Source of the DNA: Macropodus opercularis
Lineage: Eukaryota; Chordata; Actinopteri; Anabantiformes; Osphronemidae
DNA length: 64,000 bases
Reading direction: 5' to 3'
Assembly: GCA_030770545.1 (NCBI GenBank)
Contig: CM061096.1
Coordinates: forward strand, 15,605,501-15,669,500
In this document: positions 39,007 to 50,867 of the stretch, piece after piece
Layout of the letters: each line of letters opens with the position of its first letter
Numbering within the stretch: the stretch's first letter is position 1
The notes under the pieces: generated by a model
Seen by the model: the letters and a program-made list of their open reading frames with translations, nothing else
Database searches by the model: none
Told to the model about the DNA's origin: nothing
Made by a program: the position numbers and the translations under genes

Positions 39007-40642
39007 CACAACGGCTCCACAAAAGGGAAGAGCTGTGGCTTTCTGTCCTCGTTGAGTCTTCAATAGGCCCAAACATCACCTCATGTAACTTAAACCTCAT
39101 CTAGAAATCTCTCTTCAACTCCGAAGAGTTTTTGGGAAGCCAGAAGAAGACGAGAGCAGTCTTTTGTTAGAAACGTAAGGAGCGAACTCACAGAGCGCTG
39201 ACAGTGAGGGGGCGGGAGCTCCTCAAACCCACGAGGCTTCAGGGGACCGGAGCTCGATCTCTGTTCCTGAGCTTGCTCGCAGAACTGAACTGCTGCTACA
39301 GAGACCCCGAGTCAACACTGCAATCGTAATTGTTTCTGCAGCAGGTTTGTAGAAAAGTCTATTTATATGTGTTTGAATGAATAGCACTACATAAACATTA
39401 TGTTTTGTTTCAGTCACTGTATAAATAATGCAATATGTGCCAAGCAACGATCATTTATGATGGAACATGTGCGCGCTTGTGTAAAACGAACATTCTGGAG
39501 AATCTCCATTTGTTTTGTTTGTGTGATGAAGAACTCTCACATGAGGGACAATAGTTTCTGTAACATCTAATTAGCTTAGCTCATGGAGTCGCAGTCGAAT
39601 TGATTCCTCTGACTCAAAACAACAGACATGAGTCTAATATTAAGTTTTGTTGTATTTGTTTGCTCCCTGCAGATGTTTGCTGCTTGTTATCGGCTCCTTC
39701 GGTCTGTCTTTTGCTAAATACTAAGTTGACTTCATCCAAGGCAGTGAATATATATTTTATCCTCCCTTTGCTGTAGCCTTCAGCTGCTCTGCACAGGCTC
39801 GGGTCCCTGTAGGGCAGCCTGGACGGCCTCTGCTGTCTCTGTTTGTGGTTGTGCATCCAGCGCAGTTATCGACAAAGTAGATTCAGCTCCGTGCCTCAGC
39901 ATCAAAGCGTGAGAGTGGGAGTACAGCCCTGCGGCAGGGCTGGATCCTTTAGACTACATCAAGCCTTCGCATGCTACACAGACAACACAGCCTCATGAAC
40001 CATCCAAGCTCACACTGGGCTTTTACTACCTTTTTCTACACCACTGAGACATCGGCGCCTGACATGCGTGGCGATGTTTTGCAACAATGAAATATTTATA
40101 CTCAGCTCTCAGAGGCATGGAAAGACGCTGCATGCAGATAAACGAGTGCCTGTAGAGTTGAAGGCCACCTCCCATCGTGTTCCTCTGACTCCAGCCGAGC
40201 AGCTCTACGTGAATCACAACCTTCTACCTTTACAACAGCAAAAAATAGCAGAAGAAAAAGCGTCATCCAAAACCCAAAGCATATCTAACGTGACCGATAC
40301 CACTGCCATGCTGTATATTAACATTTTATACAAATGACGTCACCTGTGAAAGGAACCGTAGTTCTTCAAGGCTTTACCGTGCTCCATCTAGTGACGTAGG
40401 CGACCGCAGCATGACTTTACAGTTTGAGATGAGGATGTTACACACACTCACCCGGACTCTCAGAGCCCTGTTCCACTTGTGAACATGTTGGATATTTACA
40501 ATGTAAAAGCTGTTGTAGGCGTTTCGCACTGTGTTCCACTTTCCTGTAGCCAAAGTGACGTAACCTCCTGTGTGGTTCCTCCTCAGCGGTGATTGCATCA
40601 TCAATTTACTACTATGTACTTTGTTCATCCTATAATAATAAC

Positions 40643-40648
40643 AATAAA
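40643..40648 (+). terminator. Possible polyadenylation signal, GIMAP-like gene
   Basis: AATAAA 1.6 kb past the stop codon. It is the clearest plus-strand hexamer I noticed in this interval, but the distance makes the assignment weak. Confidence 0.25.
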
Positions 40649-42068
40649 AGATGTGGGTATATTGTTGTGTATTTGAGGCTTTTGTCTCATTACTTAAGCA
40701 TTTGGCCAATGTGTTGTTGAGCTTCTACGGGCACAATGCAAAACCAGAGACCGAATGATTCTGTGCAGGAGGTAGCAAAAGTGCAGTGTCGACACAATGT
40801 GGCACTGCTGTCGGCCTAAGAGACATACAGTCATTTTACTTTTTGATTCTCCATCTTCTATATTTGGCTGTCATGCCGACGGTATATCAAAGGTTTTCAT
40901 GCTTCAAGCTAAAATTCTTCAGATGACGCTGTAGCAGCAGATTTTCTGCCAAGACACAACCAGATGACATCACCAGGAGGGATTTTAAGATTGAAGCAGG
41001 AAGATAGAAGTACGTGTAAAACCAGAACCACAGGAAGCTGAATGTCAGCGAAGTCTCATCTCAACGTCTAAAAAAGGATAATTTACATATTTTTAATTTA
41101 ATCATTTTGAATCCTGGCTCCAAAGACTCAGCTCCAGCAGCATCCCTGCAGCCCAGCAGGGCTAAATCCCAAAGTTAAAAGGTTCAAATGGGAGAATTAC
41201 CGTTGAAAAATGAGGGTGTTTACCCAGGCAGCATCCAGAGGAAACCTTTTTTCCTTATCTAAGTAGCTCTGCACCAGCTGGACCTTGGCCCGCCTCCAGC
41301 TATAGATTGTCCCTAAGCTTTCTGGATGAAGGCCCGGACCAATTACAGTGTGCACACCTAGGGCGAGAACCGGGCTGATCGCACATATTTTCCTGGGTAA
41401 TATTATTCAAGCTGTGCCGTGGTCAGCACCCGTCAGCATTCTCTGTTCTGCCTTCTCTCACATTCGCCTCGAATATCTGGAAGATTCAACGATGAGACAC
41501 AGAGAAAACGCTCAAACACAAAAAATTGTGATTCCCAACCTGCAAACACATTTCAAGTTCACATGACTCAGTCACTGAGTACACGTGTGCAGCATCTCAC
41601 TGGTCAGGCGGCATCTATTACCCTGCTGGAACGGGCTCCGCTCAGATCACTCACTGTGACGCATTACCAGACCAGACCAACATCTCTTATGTCTGGCAGC
41701 AGTAGAAAACATTTTTTAAAAATTCATTTTTGTGGAGTGACAAGCTGTAAACACCTTCCCTCCATCAAACACCCTAACAATCCGTTTGTCAATTTCATTT
41801 TACATATGAAGGCAAATAAAGCCACATCTGGACAGATAAGAGTCCTATGAAGCAGCTGCTGTGAAGAAATGAACTGAGCTCACAGGGCACATCAGGTGTT
41901 TCAGCTGTACTAATAAATGCTTCAACATTGTAATGTTTGATTATGTTACATTATATATACACTTTTGATTGTGTATATATAATGGGTTGTTTCCAAAATA
42001 ATTTTCGTTTTTTAAATTTTGTGATTTATACAAACACATCTCAAATGACACAACCTGGCTTAAGACTC

Positions 42069-42074
42069 TTTATT
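42069..42074 (-). terminator. Candidate polyadenylation signal of atf4
   Basis: AATAAA on the minus strand, about 360 bp after the atf4 stop codon. Confidence 0.5.
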
Positions 42075-42436
42075 AAGAGATTGAGGATACAGACAATCTG
42101 GTTACACAATAATATATAGATTTACCTTTAAAACTGAGGTCCAGAGATATGGAATTAATACATATAACAGAAACAGCACACAGGTTTATACTGAAGAGCA
42201 AATACATGTTTCCATAGAACTACTCTAAATAGTAAGTACTTTATATTTAATACCAGAGTTAAATATTAAAACAAACAACCGTTAGTAGTAGATCACCATT
42301 AGGTTGATTGAACTAAAAATCCAACACACACACTATACTGACACTTGTTTGAATGAAAGTTAAACGTTCTTTGCCCGTTTGTAATTGTCCACTTCCGAGC
42401 ACACACACAAACACAGCCCGTGTCACTGTCCAACCA

Positions 42437-43881
42437 CTAGAGGTCAGCACTAAGACCTTTTCTGACCCTGGCCAGACGGACCTCCTCCATCAGCTCTTTG
42501 AGATACTCGATCTCCCTGGCCATGCTTTCAGCCTTTTCAGTCAGCTCCATGTTCTTCCTCTCCAGTATCACGTGCTCTTCCAGAAGCGCTTCTTGCTCAG
42601 CCCTCTTCTTCTGCCTGTAGCGCGTGGCTGCCGTCTTATTCTGCTCCATCTTTTTGCTTTTCTTGTCCTTTGGTGCCTTCAAGGACGCTCTGTCATCCCC
42701 ACCGGCACCTCGCACAGACTTGACTTTTACACTGGTTGTGTCACAGGATGAGGCTTTGTATCCGGGCTCAGGGTACGGTCTGCTTCTGGTGGACCTGTGT
42801 GGAGGGGAGGAAGGAATGACCTCTGGTTTCGTGGTTGTAGTCACAGAAGCGATCCCGACGTTATCTTTAGGGGCCAACACAAAAACGATGCGGGTTGGAG
42901 AAAGAGAAAGCACAAGTCGTGGCACCTGAGGGACCACTGTAGCTACCGCTGGCTGCACCTCACTCTCTGAAACATCCACCTCACTACCCAGGTCCAGAGT
43001 GTCAGCTGGGGAGGAAGGAGACTCAACCAAGGGGGAAGACAGATCAACGGTAGCAGGTTCAGATTTGATCTCAAGTTCTTCCTGTGGCTCTGGGACAGAT
43101 GGGAGAGGGGATGGCGCCTCCTGCCCATTAACACAGGAGTCGGACTGATCCGCTTCAACGACAGAAACATCTGAACAGACATCAGGAACGACAGGAGGAC
43201 TCTGAAGAGGAGCGTCAGGGAAGCTTGGTAGCACCGGAGTTGAAAGGCTGGGAACTGAGTGGGAGTCGAGTTCCATGGAGTAATCTAGGGAGGACAGGAG
43301 GTCTTCTGCACAGGTGGGGGACTCGTCAGTGGTATTACAGGAGCCAATCAGACAGTCCAGGTCCAACTCACTCAGATCCACCCTCTCAGCCATCCAGTCC
43401 AGGTCACCGAACACATCCTCTGGAAACAAAAGAGGCCCTAAATATATTAGTTGTGCCGTTTGTTGACATTATGATGTGTGTTAACTAAAAACCAAGTTCT
43501 AATTATGACACAGAGCATTCAGCCGTTACCTTTGCTGTAACCTGAGATCATCTGGCTGGATCTCAGCTGCACAGGGTGGCCTAACGAGGGGAGTGCGAGC
43601 GGGTCTGAATCGGTTCCAGCTTTGTCCTCGTGGAGGAGGACGGCCGGCGGCGAGGGAGGAGGAGAGTAGAAGGGGTGAGGAGAGGAGGCAGAAGACAGCG
43701 ACGAGGAGGTGAATGGTGATGCAGGCGAAGCGTCCCCCTCCAGCGAGGTGCTGCCCCCTTCCTGTGGTTCTTGGTCAGACTTAAAAAACAGAGAGCTCAT
43801 GGCGTCAGCCGTGGGAAAGGAAGGCTCCCAGAGAAGGGCCTCCATGTCTTCCAGGCCAAACTGTGAGTTTGTCATCATCAT
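42437..43881 (-). CDS. atf4: Activating transcription factor 4 (bZIP)
   Basis: Two coding exons, 43530-43881 and 42437-43419, join in frame to 444 residues (human 351). Three consecutive ATG codons open the frame. The C terminus is a bZIP domain: the basic region KKMEQNKTAATRYRQKKRAE begins near residue 373 and matches ATF4, followed by a leucine zipper to about 435. The KEDVFGDLDWMAERVDL segment across the exon junction matches the conserved DAFSGTDWMLEKMDL region of ATF4. The middle is acidic and Ser/Pro-rich, as expected of an activation domain. ATF4 drives amino-acid synthesis and redox genes in the integrated stress response and is controlled mainly by translation. The upstream ORFs for this are present here. 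Unlike mammalian ATF4, I find no DSGxxS beta-TrCP degron. Whether this is fish atf4a or atf4b is not decided. Confidence 0.95.
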
Positions 43882-44613
43882 GGTCGTAATGGCTGTTGTT
43901 GGTCACAAACGGGGTGTGCGACGATGCCAGGACAGTGTTGATTTCTCTTATGCTGTCGAATGCAGCAGCGCTGAGGGTTTCCACGTAGGACCTGAGGCAC
44001 AGGGAAAAGGATTTGAACATCACGTCTATTACAGGGAACCATTCTGTCACTTGTGTCAACACATGCACACAGTAACGATGCTGTGAGGCCTGTGGTCCAA
44101 CACTGCCCCCGTGGCTGCAGTTCACCTGCTGCACATCACGTGTCTCCGCCCGGCTACCGGTCTTATGACTGTGACGTCAGCGCGACGCCAAAACGAGGTC
44201 TGTCTCGCCACAAAAACACGTTCGTCTCCATCCGCCATTTTCCAACTGCCACGTTGGCATTAAAACACGGCCGCTACAGACGAGCGAACGTAGCGAAGTG
44301 CGCGAGACTTCACAAAGTGAAATGGATGTAGCGAGAACAAGTCAGGCAGCGGCTCTTAAATGCAACATTACATCCTTACATCAGGTGTTGCGTCACCGCG
44401 GCGCATAACCCGCAATGCGTGAAATAAACACATTCATCGCACGGTCGACAGTTTGTTACAGTTCAGTGCGATTCCAAATCGTCAAGCTAATGAGTTGAAT
44501 GTAGCTACCGGCTACATTCAACTCATTTTAGACCGAGTCAGGCTGCGGGGGCGCGCGGCCGCGGCCTCGCACCTGTAACCGACCAACTCGTCACAAAACA
44601 GCACTTACGACAT
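43805..44613 (-). CDS. atf4 upstream ORF 2, inhibitory, overlaps the atf4 start
   Basis: A 63-codon frame begins with ATGTC at the very end of the non-coding first exon (44613-44609). It is split by the first intron (donor GTAAGT) and continues in exon 2 from 43991 to a TGA at 43805-43807. Its last 77 bases overlap the atf4 coding sequence in another frame. This is the arrangement known for ATF4 uORF2, which blocks ATF4 translation when eIF2-GTP is plentiful and is skipped under stress. The start has A at -3 (CAAACATGT). Position and overlap, not peptide sequence, support the call. Confidence 0.85.
44172..44179. promoter_or_regulatory. Palindromic CRE (TGACGTCA) in atf4 intron 1
   Basis: A perfect cAMP/ATF response element lies in the first intron of atf4, about 180 bp upstream of exon 2. 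It would bind CREB/ATF bZIP dimers, and autoregulation is possible. Function is inferred from the motif alone. Confidence 0.4.
44489..44527. repeat. Perfect 17-bp inverted repeat with 5-base spacer
   Basis: The left arm 44489-44505 (AATGAGTTGAATGTAGC) is the exact reverse complement of 44511-44527, with TACCG between them. It sits in intron 1 of atf4, about 80 bp inside the donor, and would form a strong hairpin in the pre-mRNA or a cruciform in DNA. Confidence 0.95.
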
Positions 44614-44690
44614 GTTTGCTGGGTTAGAAGTGGCTCAGTGCACTGGATGGATGCACTGTTTTGGTGGTTGCTGCTGGGTCGCTGCTACGT

Positions 44691-44702
44691 TTACGCTGCC
44701 AT
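44691..44702 (-). CDS. atf4 upstream ORF 1, three codons
   Basis: ATG GCA GCG TAA in the non-coding first exon of atf4, 77 bases upstream of the uORF2 start. A three-codon uORF1 is the known positive element of vertebrate ATF4: ribosomes finish it and resume scanning. Its start context (CCGAAATGG) has A or G at the key positions and should be efficient. Confidence 0.85.
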   Translation of the reverse strand: MAA

Positions 44703-45078
44703 TTCGGCAAAAAGAGCGATGTCCGACAAAGCTGCGAATCTTGTCTGATGCTCCTCGAAAAGGAAAATGGCGCAAGCTGTGCTGCGGCGAGAGGATAGAG
44801 CCAAAACCAGGGCGTGACGTATCCTTCCGCGGTGCTCACGTTATCCCTCCGCTGGTGTTTGCCACTCTGTAGGAGTGTCTGTAGGAAAATAGTCCCTGAC
44901 GACCAACTAATAGTACAATTCTAGTTATGGTTATGATTAAACTACTTACTGACCTTGAATTACCCCAATTAGTAACTCAACACAAGATACTGTAGGGTTA
45001 TATAGTTGTTTATTAAATATTCATATATATTAATAACTTTGCTCTAACATATCACTCACACACACACTACGACATGTT
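44703..45078. other. atf4 promoter and apol-like 3' flank
   Basis: 44703-44880 is the rest of the atf4 first exon and its core promoter. It is GC-rich and carries a TGACGT half CRE at 44815-44820. Beyond 44880 the sequence is AT-rich and holds the 3' end of the apol-like gene. Both genes run on the minus strand. Confidence 0.5.
45009..45014 (-). terminator. Candidate polyadenylation signal of the apol-like gene
   Basis: AATAAA on the minus strand, 65 bp after the stop codon. Confidence 0.5.
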
Positions 45079-48000
45079 TCAGGTAAACAGTTCCCACATG
45101 TGGTTCAGGTGGTCCAGGTCGTCCTGCAGATTCTGAGCCAGCAGGCGGACCCTGCCTGAGAACTTGCTCTTGTTCAGCTTCTTCAGCTTCTGACTGTCTT
45201 TTTCTGTGAAGTACTGGTCCATTTCTTTAGAAAAGGCCAGGAGCAGTTTCTCGGACGACATCCCACCCGTGGGGGCAACAGACGCCCTGGTGGTGGCGTT
45301 CATGCTGTTAAACACAGACTGGGACAGGTGAGCCATCCTCACGGCCTCCAGCTGGGCGCCGGCCCTCTGTAGCCTGGCGATGTCGTGCCGCCGCAGCTCG
45401 TTCATCCCAGACACGATGAAATCCAGACAGTGTTCTAGGTCCACAACGTTTGCCTGATATTCGCTGACCAGTTTCTCCACTGTCCTCCGGTTCACAATCT
45501 TCTTGTTGGCTTTGGCGGTGTGGGCGCCCATCCCCCCGGCGGACGCCACCATACCGGCCCCCACAGCCGTAGCGATCAGCGAGGCCCCCAGGGTCACAGG
45601 AGCCAAAGCGATGCCCACCACGGCGGTCACCCCTCCCACGGCCCCCGCAGTGCCTCCGGCAATGCCCATGGTTTTATTCTTCTTCTGCAGCTTGTCCACG
45701 CTGTCGGAGATGGAGGTGAACTCTGCGAGGGTCATCCGCATTTTGTCATTGCGTTTCATCATGAGGAGGTTGAAGAGACGCAGGGCCTTGCTGACGTTGG
45801 CGGCCCTCTGCTCAAAGGACCTGCACAGGGGACAAGTCAGCTTCTTTATCCAGCTACTGGAGCGCTGTTGCAAAGCTGCAATTCTGTGTTTCATGTCACA
45901 GATGTCATTTCCAGACCCAGAAGCAAAGATGAACATAAAATAAGGAGTTTGTGTGAATGTTTTGTCATTACCCGATTTCCTCCTCTATGCTGAGGCCGTA
46001 CACTGACGGTACCATGTAATCAGGTCCTGTTAGAATCACAGCAAGACACAGATTAGAGTCTCCGCACTGCAGTTGTTTATTCCAGCACAAATCCTTTAAA
46101 ATGAAATAATACATCTCTGATTTTAAAAAAAACTCACTCGATACTTTTTTCAACCATCTCAGCATTGCAATGACTTCCTGAGCAAAACAAAAGCATTTTT
46201 GTCAACAGCACTTGGAGCAAGCCGTCATGAGTTTATTTAGTAAAATTTAAGCTAAGTCTCACATCTGTGTCGTCTGTGGTCTGTTGTGGACTCTTTTGAC
46301 TCTGTCTGGTTTGTTCAGGGCGAAGCGTTGACTTCCACTGTTCGAGAGAAACTGATCAATACATGACAAATACATAAAACTCATGATCGTCTTTAGCTTC
46401 AATAGCTCAGTGTGGGTGTCAATGCGACGCATGTCCTGTCTCTCTCTCACCGTCCTGTTTTCACTGGGCAGGATTTCCAGGTAGGGAGGTTCGTCCATGT
46501 TTCTGACCAGTGAAGGTGGACGCGTCAACGGGGCTGGTGGTCGGCTCTGTGGTAGAAAACATGTTTACGCAGCGTTTCTTCATTTATGTGATCTGAAATA
46601 TGAACCTTTTCTTAAATCTGGTTCGTTAGGCACATTATTATGTTCCCTGTTCATCAGCTTTGCACTTTGGCTCATACCAGTGTAGGTGACGAGGCGCATC
46701 CTGAATCACGGGAAGCCAAAGGCCTGGGTCGAGGTGGAACTGCAGGTTTCCGCTCGTTGTCCTGTAGGAAAGACATTCATTCGGTTTCATAGAGCCATTA
46801 AGCATTGAATACATCTTACCACCTTTTTCAGGGGCAGGTTTCCCGGCATTCATGAGTTCAGCCTAACGTAACGCAACAACAGAAGTTCTAACAGTTACCG
46901 TCTCTGCATACGTCCCATTGGGCTTCAGTGATTCTTCAGCGGGCGACGACGAAACTGCATCTGGTTTGAAGCTGGTCTGTGAATATGTGGGCGGTTCACA
47001 CTCCTCAGTTTTGCTCTGTGCACAAAATATTATAAAATGTGTGTGTATGAAAGTCTAAACGTGAACGTTGCAGCTGGTTTCTATGATGTAAGGCTGAAGT
47101 TAAGTACTACTACCTACTTTAGACTGTGTCCCTGTTTCTCCCCTGTGTGACGTCATCCTGCCGTAATAGATGGCGGGAGGAGGAGGCCGGGAAGGAGGTT
47201 TTCGCTCGCTACAGACAACTGGAGGCTAAATCAGAAAAATCAAGAAGGATAAAACCAGCTGGAGTTTTTTTTAAGTGCCACAACGAACATTCTGCCTTTG
47301 TATTTATCACAACACAAACAGATGTTCATAGAGTAACTACACTGGAAGAGGGCAGGCTTCATTTCTATGCATGTGATTAATAATAATGTTCAGTGAGTTG
47401 GAACCTGAAAGAAACATTATTGCGCTTGTCAAACCAACACTGTGCTAGTTTAAGACAACACAAGGTTGTTTATGTGAAAACACACCTTCACACTTGGCTG
47501 AGAACACGTGTATTGATTTTCAGTTGTGGGTGGTTTGCTGGAGCTCAGATATTTGTTCACTGGTGGCTCTGGAGCAGGACGAACAGGATGAGGAGTCTTA
47601 CAGTCCGGAGGAACCTCAGCATCCTGGGTAATCTGAACACAAGGATGAAGGAATATGCAGCGATGCACCTGTCGTAATTTGATCTGTTTATCAATGTCAG
47701 GATGTGTGAAGCCCCTCAACTCACCTCGCTGGTTGTGCCGTTCGTTTTGTCTTCGGGGTCACTTGTGCCATCATTGTTGTTGATGCATTGGGATTTTGAT
47801 AGAACCTTGGACCTGGGACGAGGGACGGGCTTGGGTTTGGCCTCTGACTGGCCTCCATCTGTGACAGCAGGCTGATGGAAAGAACATCTAGGTCAGGAAC
47901 AATGCAGAGGATGAGGAGCAACCACACAGAACAGCTCCAAAAACAGGAAGGACACCCTGAAAGTTAATTATAGTAACAGGTCACAGTAGAGTTAATTACA

Positions 48001-48636
48001 GCAGAGTTGAATCACTGTCTGCACAATGTGAAATGAGAGTGAAAAGCATGGAAACACCAGTAGGCCAGCAAGAGATCACTGAACATTCACCCAAGCCTTA
48101 ACATGAATCCCTCTTTACCGTGAAAGCATCCAGGTCCTCGTAGATCGGCTGTCGGGTTTCAGAGGAGACACAGTATATAAGTGCTGTTATAAAAGCACGT
48201 TGATTGTTGTTCATGACACCATAAACTAGATGTATTCAATGTTTTAAACATTCAGATGCACGCTGTAGAAGGAGCCGCTTACCCCCGATGCGTCCAGCTC
48301 TTCGTAGGCTGGCGGTGGGGTTGCCGTCCTGTAGCTCCGTGCGTTGTGCTGCGGCAGCTATGGGTTCAAAAGAAAGTCATTTAGTGCGTTTGACTTCATA
48401 CAAATGTACCAGTTTGTCTGAACCATTGACATCTGCTGAGAAATCACCCATAGGGTAAATCTTAGGATTCCTGTTTTGTAAATCCTGTTTGTCAGAAAAA
48501 AAAAGCCATCCAGGACTTTTCTAGCAGACATTTCACCAACTTGAAACACGTTAAAGAAGAAGTTTACCAGCAACACGTCCGGGTCTTCGTAGGATGGCGG
48601 GGGGTCTTCATAGGAGCTGCTGAGGGTGGATGCCAT
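45079..48636 (-). CDS. Apolipoprotein L-like protein with Pro/Tyr-rich N terminus
   Basis: Eleven coding exons join in frame to 531 residues: 48568-48636, 48283-48357, 48119-48148, 47725-47871, 47492-47632, 46899-47015, 46678-46761, 46451-46546, 46138-46177, 45972-46026, 45079-45820. The first eight coding exons start and end in phase 0. The last exon (residues 285-531) is the apolipoprotein-L fold: amphipathic helices, then a long Gly/Ala/Val hydrophobic hairpin (336-384, TMGIAGGTAGAVGG onward) and a C-terminal helical segment. APOL proteins act on intracellular membranes in lipid handling, ion permeability and innate defence. The N terminus has PPxY motifs (13-16, 38-41, 162-165) and acidic YxxL motifs (YEEL 41-44, YEDL 51-54). 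No signal peptide is seen, so it is probably intracellular. An untranslated first exon probably ends at 49415 (CAGCAG|GTACAG). Human APOL genes lie at 22q12, in agreement with the block. Confidence 0.85.
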
Positions 48637-50867
48637 GGTGTAGTCCAGCCGCTGTCGAGTCTAAGCGATAAAGTTACAATTGAGCTGTTCTTCCTTGTGT
48701 AATAGTAGTTATTGTAGGTGTTTATCGGTTTAACCTGTGGGGCCACAGGCTCAGTGTCATGGACATATGACGTGCTGAATATTGTAATTACTTCCTGTTC
48801 ACAGAAGAAAGTGGATTGCACAACGGGTGGAAATTTATAAAATGTAAAGAATGAATGTAGAAAGAATTTGTTATTCATAAAGTCTGAGTCGTTTTCATTA
48901 TTGTTTTGGTGTTTATCCAAAACACACTATTAGCTTTAGCATGTGGCTAAAACATTGATATTTACTCGTGAAACCTTGGCAGAGAGTCATCTAATCACAT
49001 TTTGAGCACAGCTGTTGAACATTTGGCATAAAAACATTTTAAGCAACGCGTGTTTTAATGTGTTTATCAGGGAAACATTTCTGGTTTGTCCAGTTTGTGG
49101 GTGTGCAGCAGATTCTCAGATTGTGTCTGGCGTCAGCTTTAGTTATCGTCTCACAGCTTCGACTAAAATATTACAATATGTCAAATTCTGTAACTCAATA
49201 GCTCAGCATCCAGGTTACGCAGAGAGCCGGTAGCACGCGAGCCCATGAATGAGGCTACTGGCAGAAAGAAGAAGCAAACTGATGCCGTGTGAACACATGA
49301 AACCAAGTGAAAACTGACAGGTCTTCTTTGTTAAGACAAACAGCCCAACAGCCCAAATAAACATGTGTCCATTCACACTCATCACACAGAGAAACAAGAG
49401 GATTCCTACTGTACCTGCTGCACACGCTCCAGTTTGACGTTTCGCTCGTTTAATGTCCTTTTGTGAATCTGGAGCCAGAAACTATTCACAGATTCTCGGG
49501 TGCGTTGAATCCTTCAGGCCACAGATGCCATTCGTGCCTGCTCCTCCCTCTTTCTTCCTCTGCCTTCCTTTAAAGACTTCATCTCTGGATCAGGTCTGAG
49601 GGCGTGGGGTGTGTGTCACAGCACATAAAATGATTTTAAAGTATTTCATTTTTACCAAAAGTTAATAAACACCTCAAAAGAATGATCCTACAAAAAATCA
49701 GACCAATGACGCAGAGCTCCACACACACTCAGATGTTCGTTTGCCTGTATTCATGCCTTGGACACTGGGTGTGTATTACAGCCCCTGCGCAAACCAGACT
49801 CCAACATACTCAACTAACTGCATTTTAATTGATCCCAAAGTATCAATATATCAGAAGCTGCAGTCCTTGAAGGCAAAAGCCCAGACTCATGATGACGAAG
49901 GGTGTGTGTCCGTTTTGCTTTGTGCTCACGCCAGCTGACGTCGCCTGAGAGTCTCTGAATATTTGATCTCACACTTGTTCGACAGGCCGAGCGAGTGTCT
50001 GCATCGGGTGATAAAAGGACAGATTTTTGATTTATGCCTGTATCTTGTCTTATTTACGTTCTAGTCGACAGGCAATAGCAGGAAAGAAATGTGAATCTTA
50101 CGATGTGAATCTGGAGCCAGTGGCTGCAAAGGTCAACTGTGCTTTAGCGCAAAAGATCCAAACTAGAAAAGTATGTCTAAACTGGAACTTAAGTTCCTCA
50201 AGCAAAATATTTTTCCTGACTATTTAAACTTTCAGACATTATATTCAGCTTTTGTACCGGAGTTAAAAAGCTGATCTCTACCACACCTATGTCTGTAATA
50301 ACAGACAACACCATGACAGTCACAACAATTTGTCACATTACAATAGTTGTGTATGAAGTTACACATGTAACCTGTGTGTTGTCACATGTCAGACAGCGCC
50401 TGTGAATATCACAAACGGTTTGGATTTGACATTTGTTGACACTGACCGACCCACAAAGATAAACTCTTGACTGATAAAATAAGAATTCTCTAAAAGTGAA
50501 ACTTTAACATAACCAAGACAAAAAACGTTTTAACACATCTCAGCCTCGTTTGAATATTTAGTTGCTGTAGCTTTATTTATAAGTTTTGAGTTTGAGTGAT
50601 TAATAGAACTTTTTAAAAGAATGTTCATGTTTCCAAACAACACAGCGTTGACAACTCGTGACCGCCTTCGAAGCGAGATGATGGACATCCGCTTCCAACA
50701 ATCACGACGCCCCACTGACTGTTTTGCCCCAATCACAGCGCAGCGGGTGGGAAAACGCGAGTGAGTGCGGATATGGCCGAAGCGCTTTCGCTCTGGCGTC
50801 TGCGTCAGTTGAAGTAGTTTGTGCGCTCGTTAATACCAGAAACAGCGGAAATCGATCAAGCACAGAA
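48637..50867. other. Divergent intergenic region, apol-like and aspartic protease genes
   Basis: The region holds the apol-like 5' untranslated exon (likely 49415 to about 49550, minus strand), the intron after it, and the promoter of the protease gene near 50.7-50.87 kb. I see no further coding exon. Confidence 0.5.

Larger units (their letters stand above)
39007..42436. other. Intergenic region between convergent GIMAP-like and atf4 genes
   Basis: No coding exon is supported on either strand. The region must contain both 3' untranslated regions. It is moderately AT-rich, and the open frames in it (up to 143 codons) have no family signature. Confidence 0.5.

Noticed and set aside
43211..43429. 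ATG reading into atf4 exon 3 as a separate start
   Set aside because: The apparent upstream extension is intron. The consensus acceptor and the phase match to exon 2 show exon 3 begins at 43419.
45503..45993. Plus-strand frames of 146-157 codons over the last apol-like exon
   Set aside because: They are antisense to the APOL domain exon and explained by its GC-rich codons.
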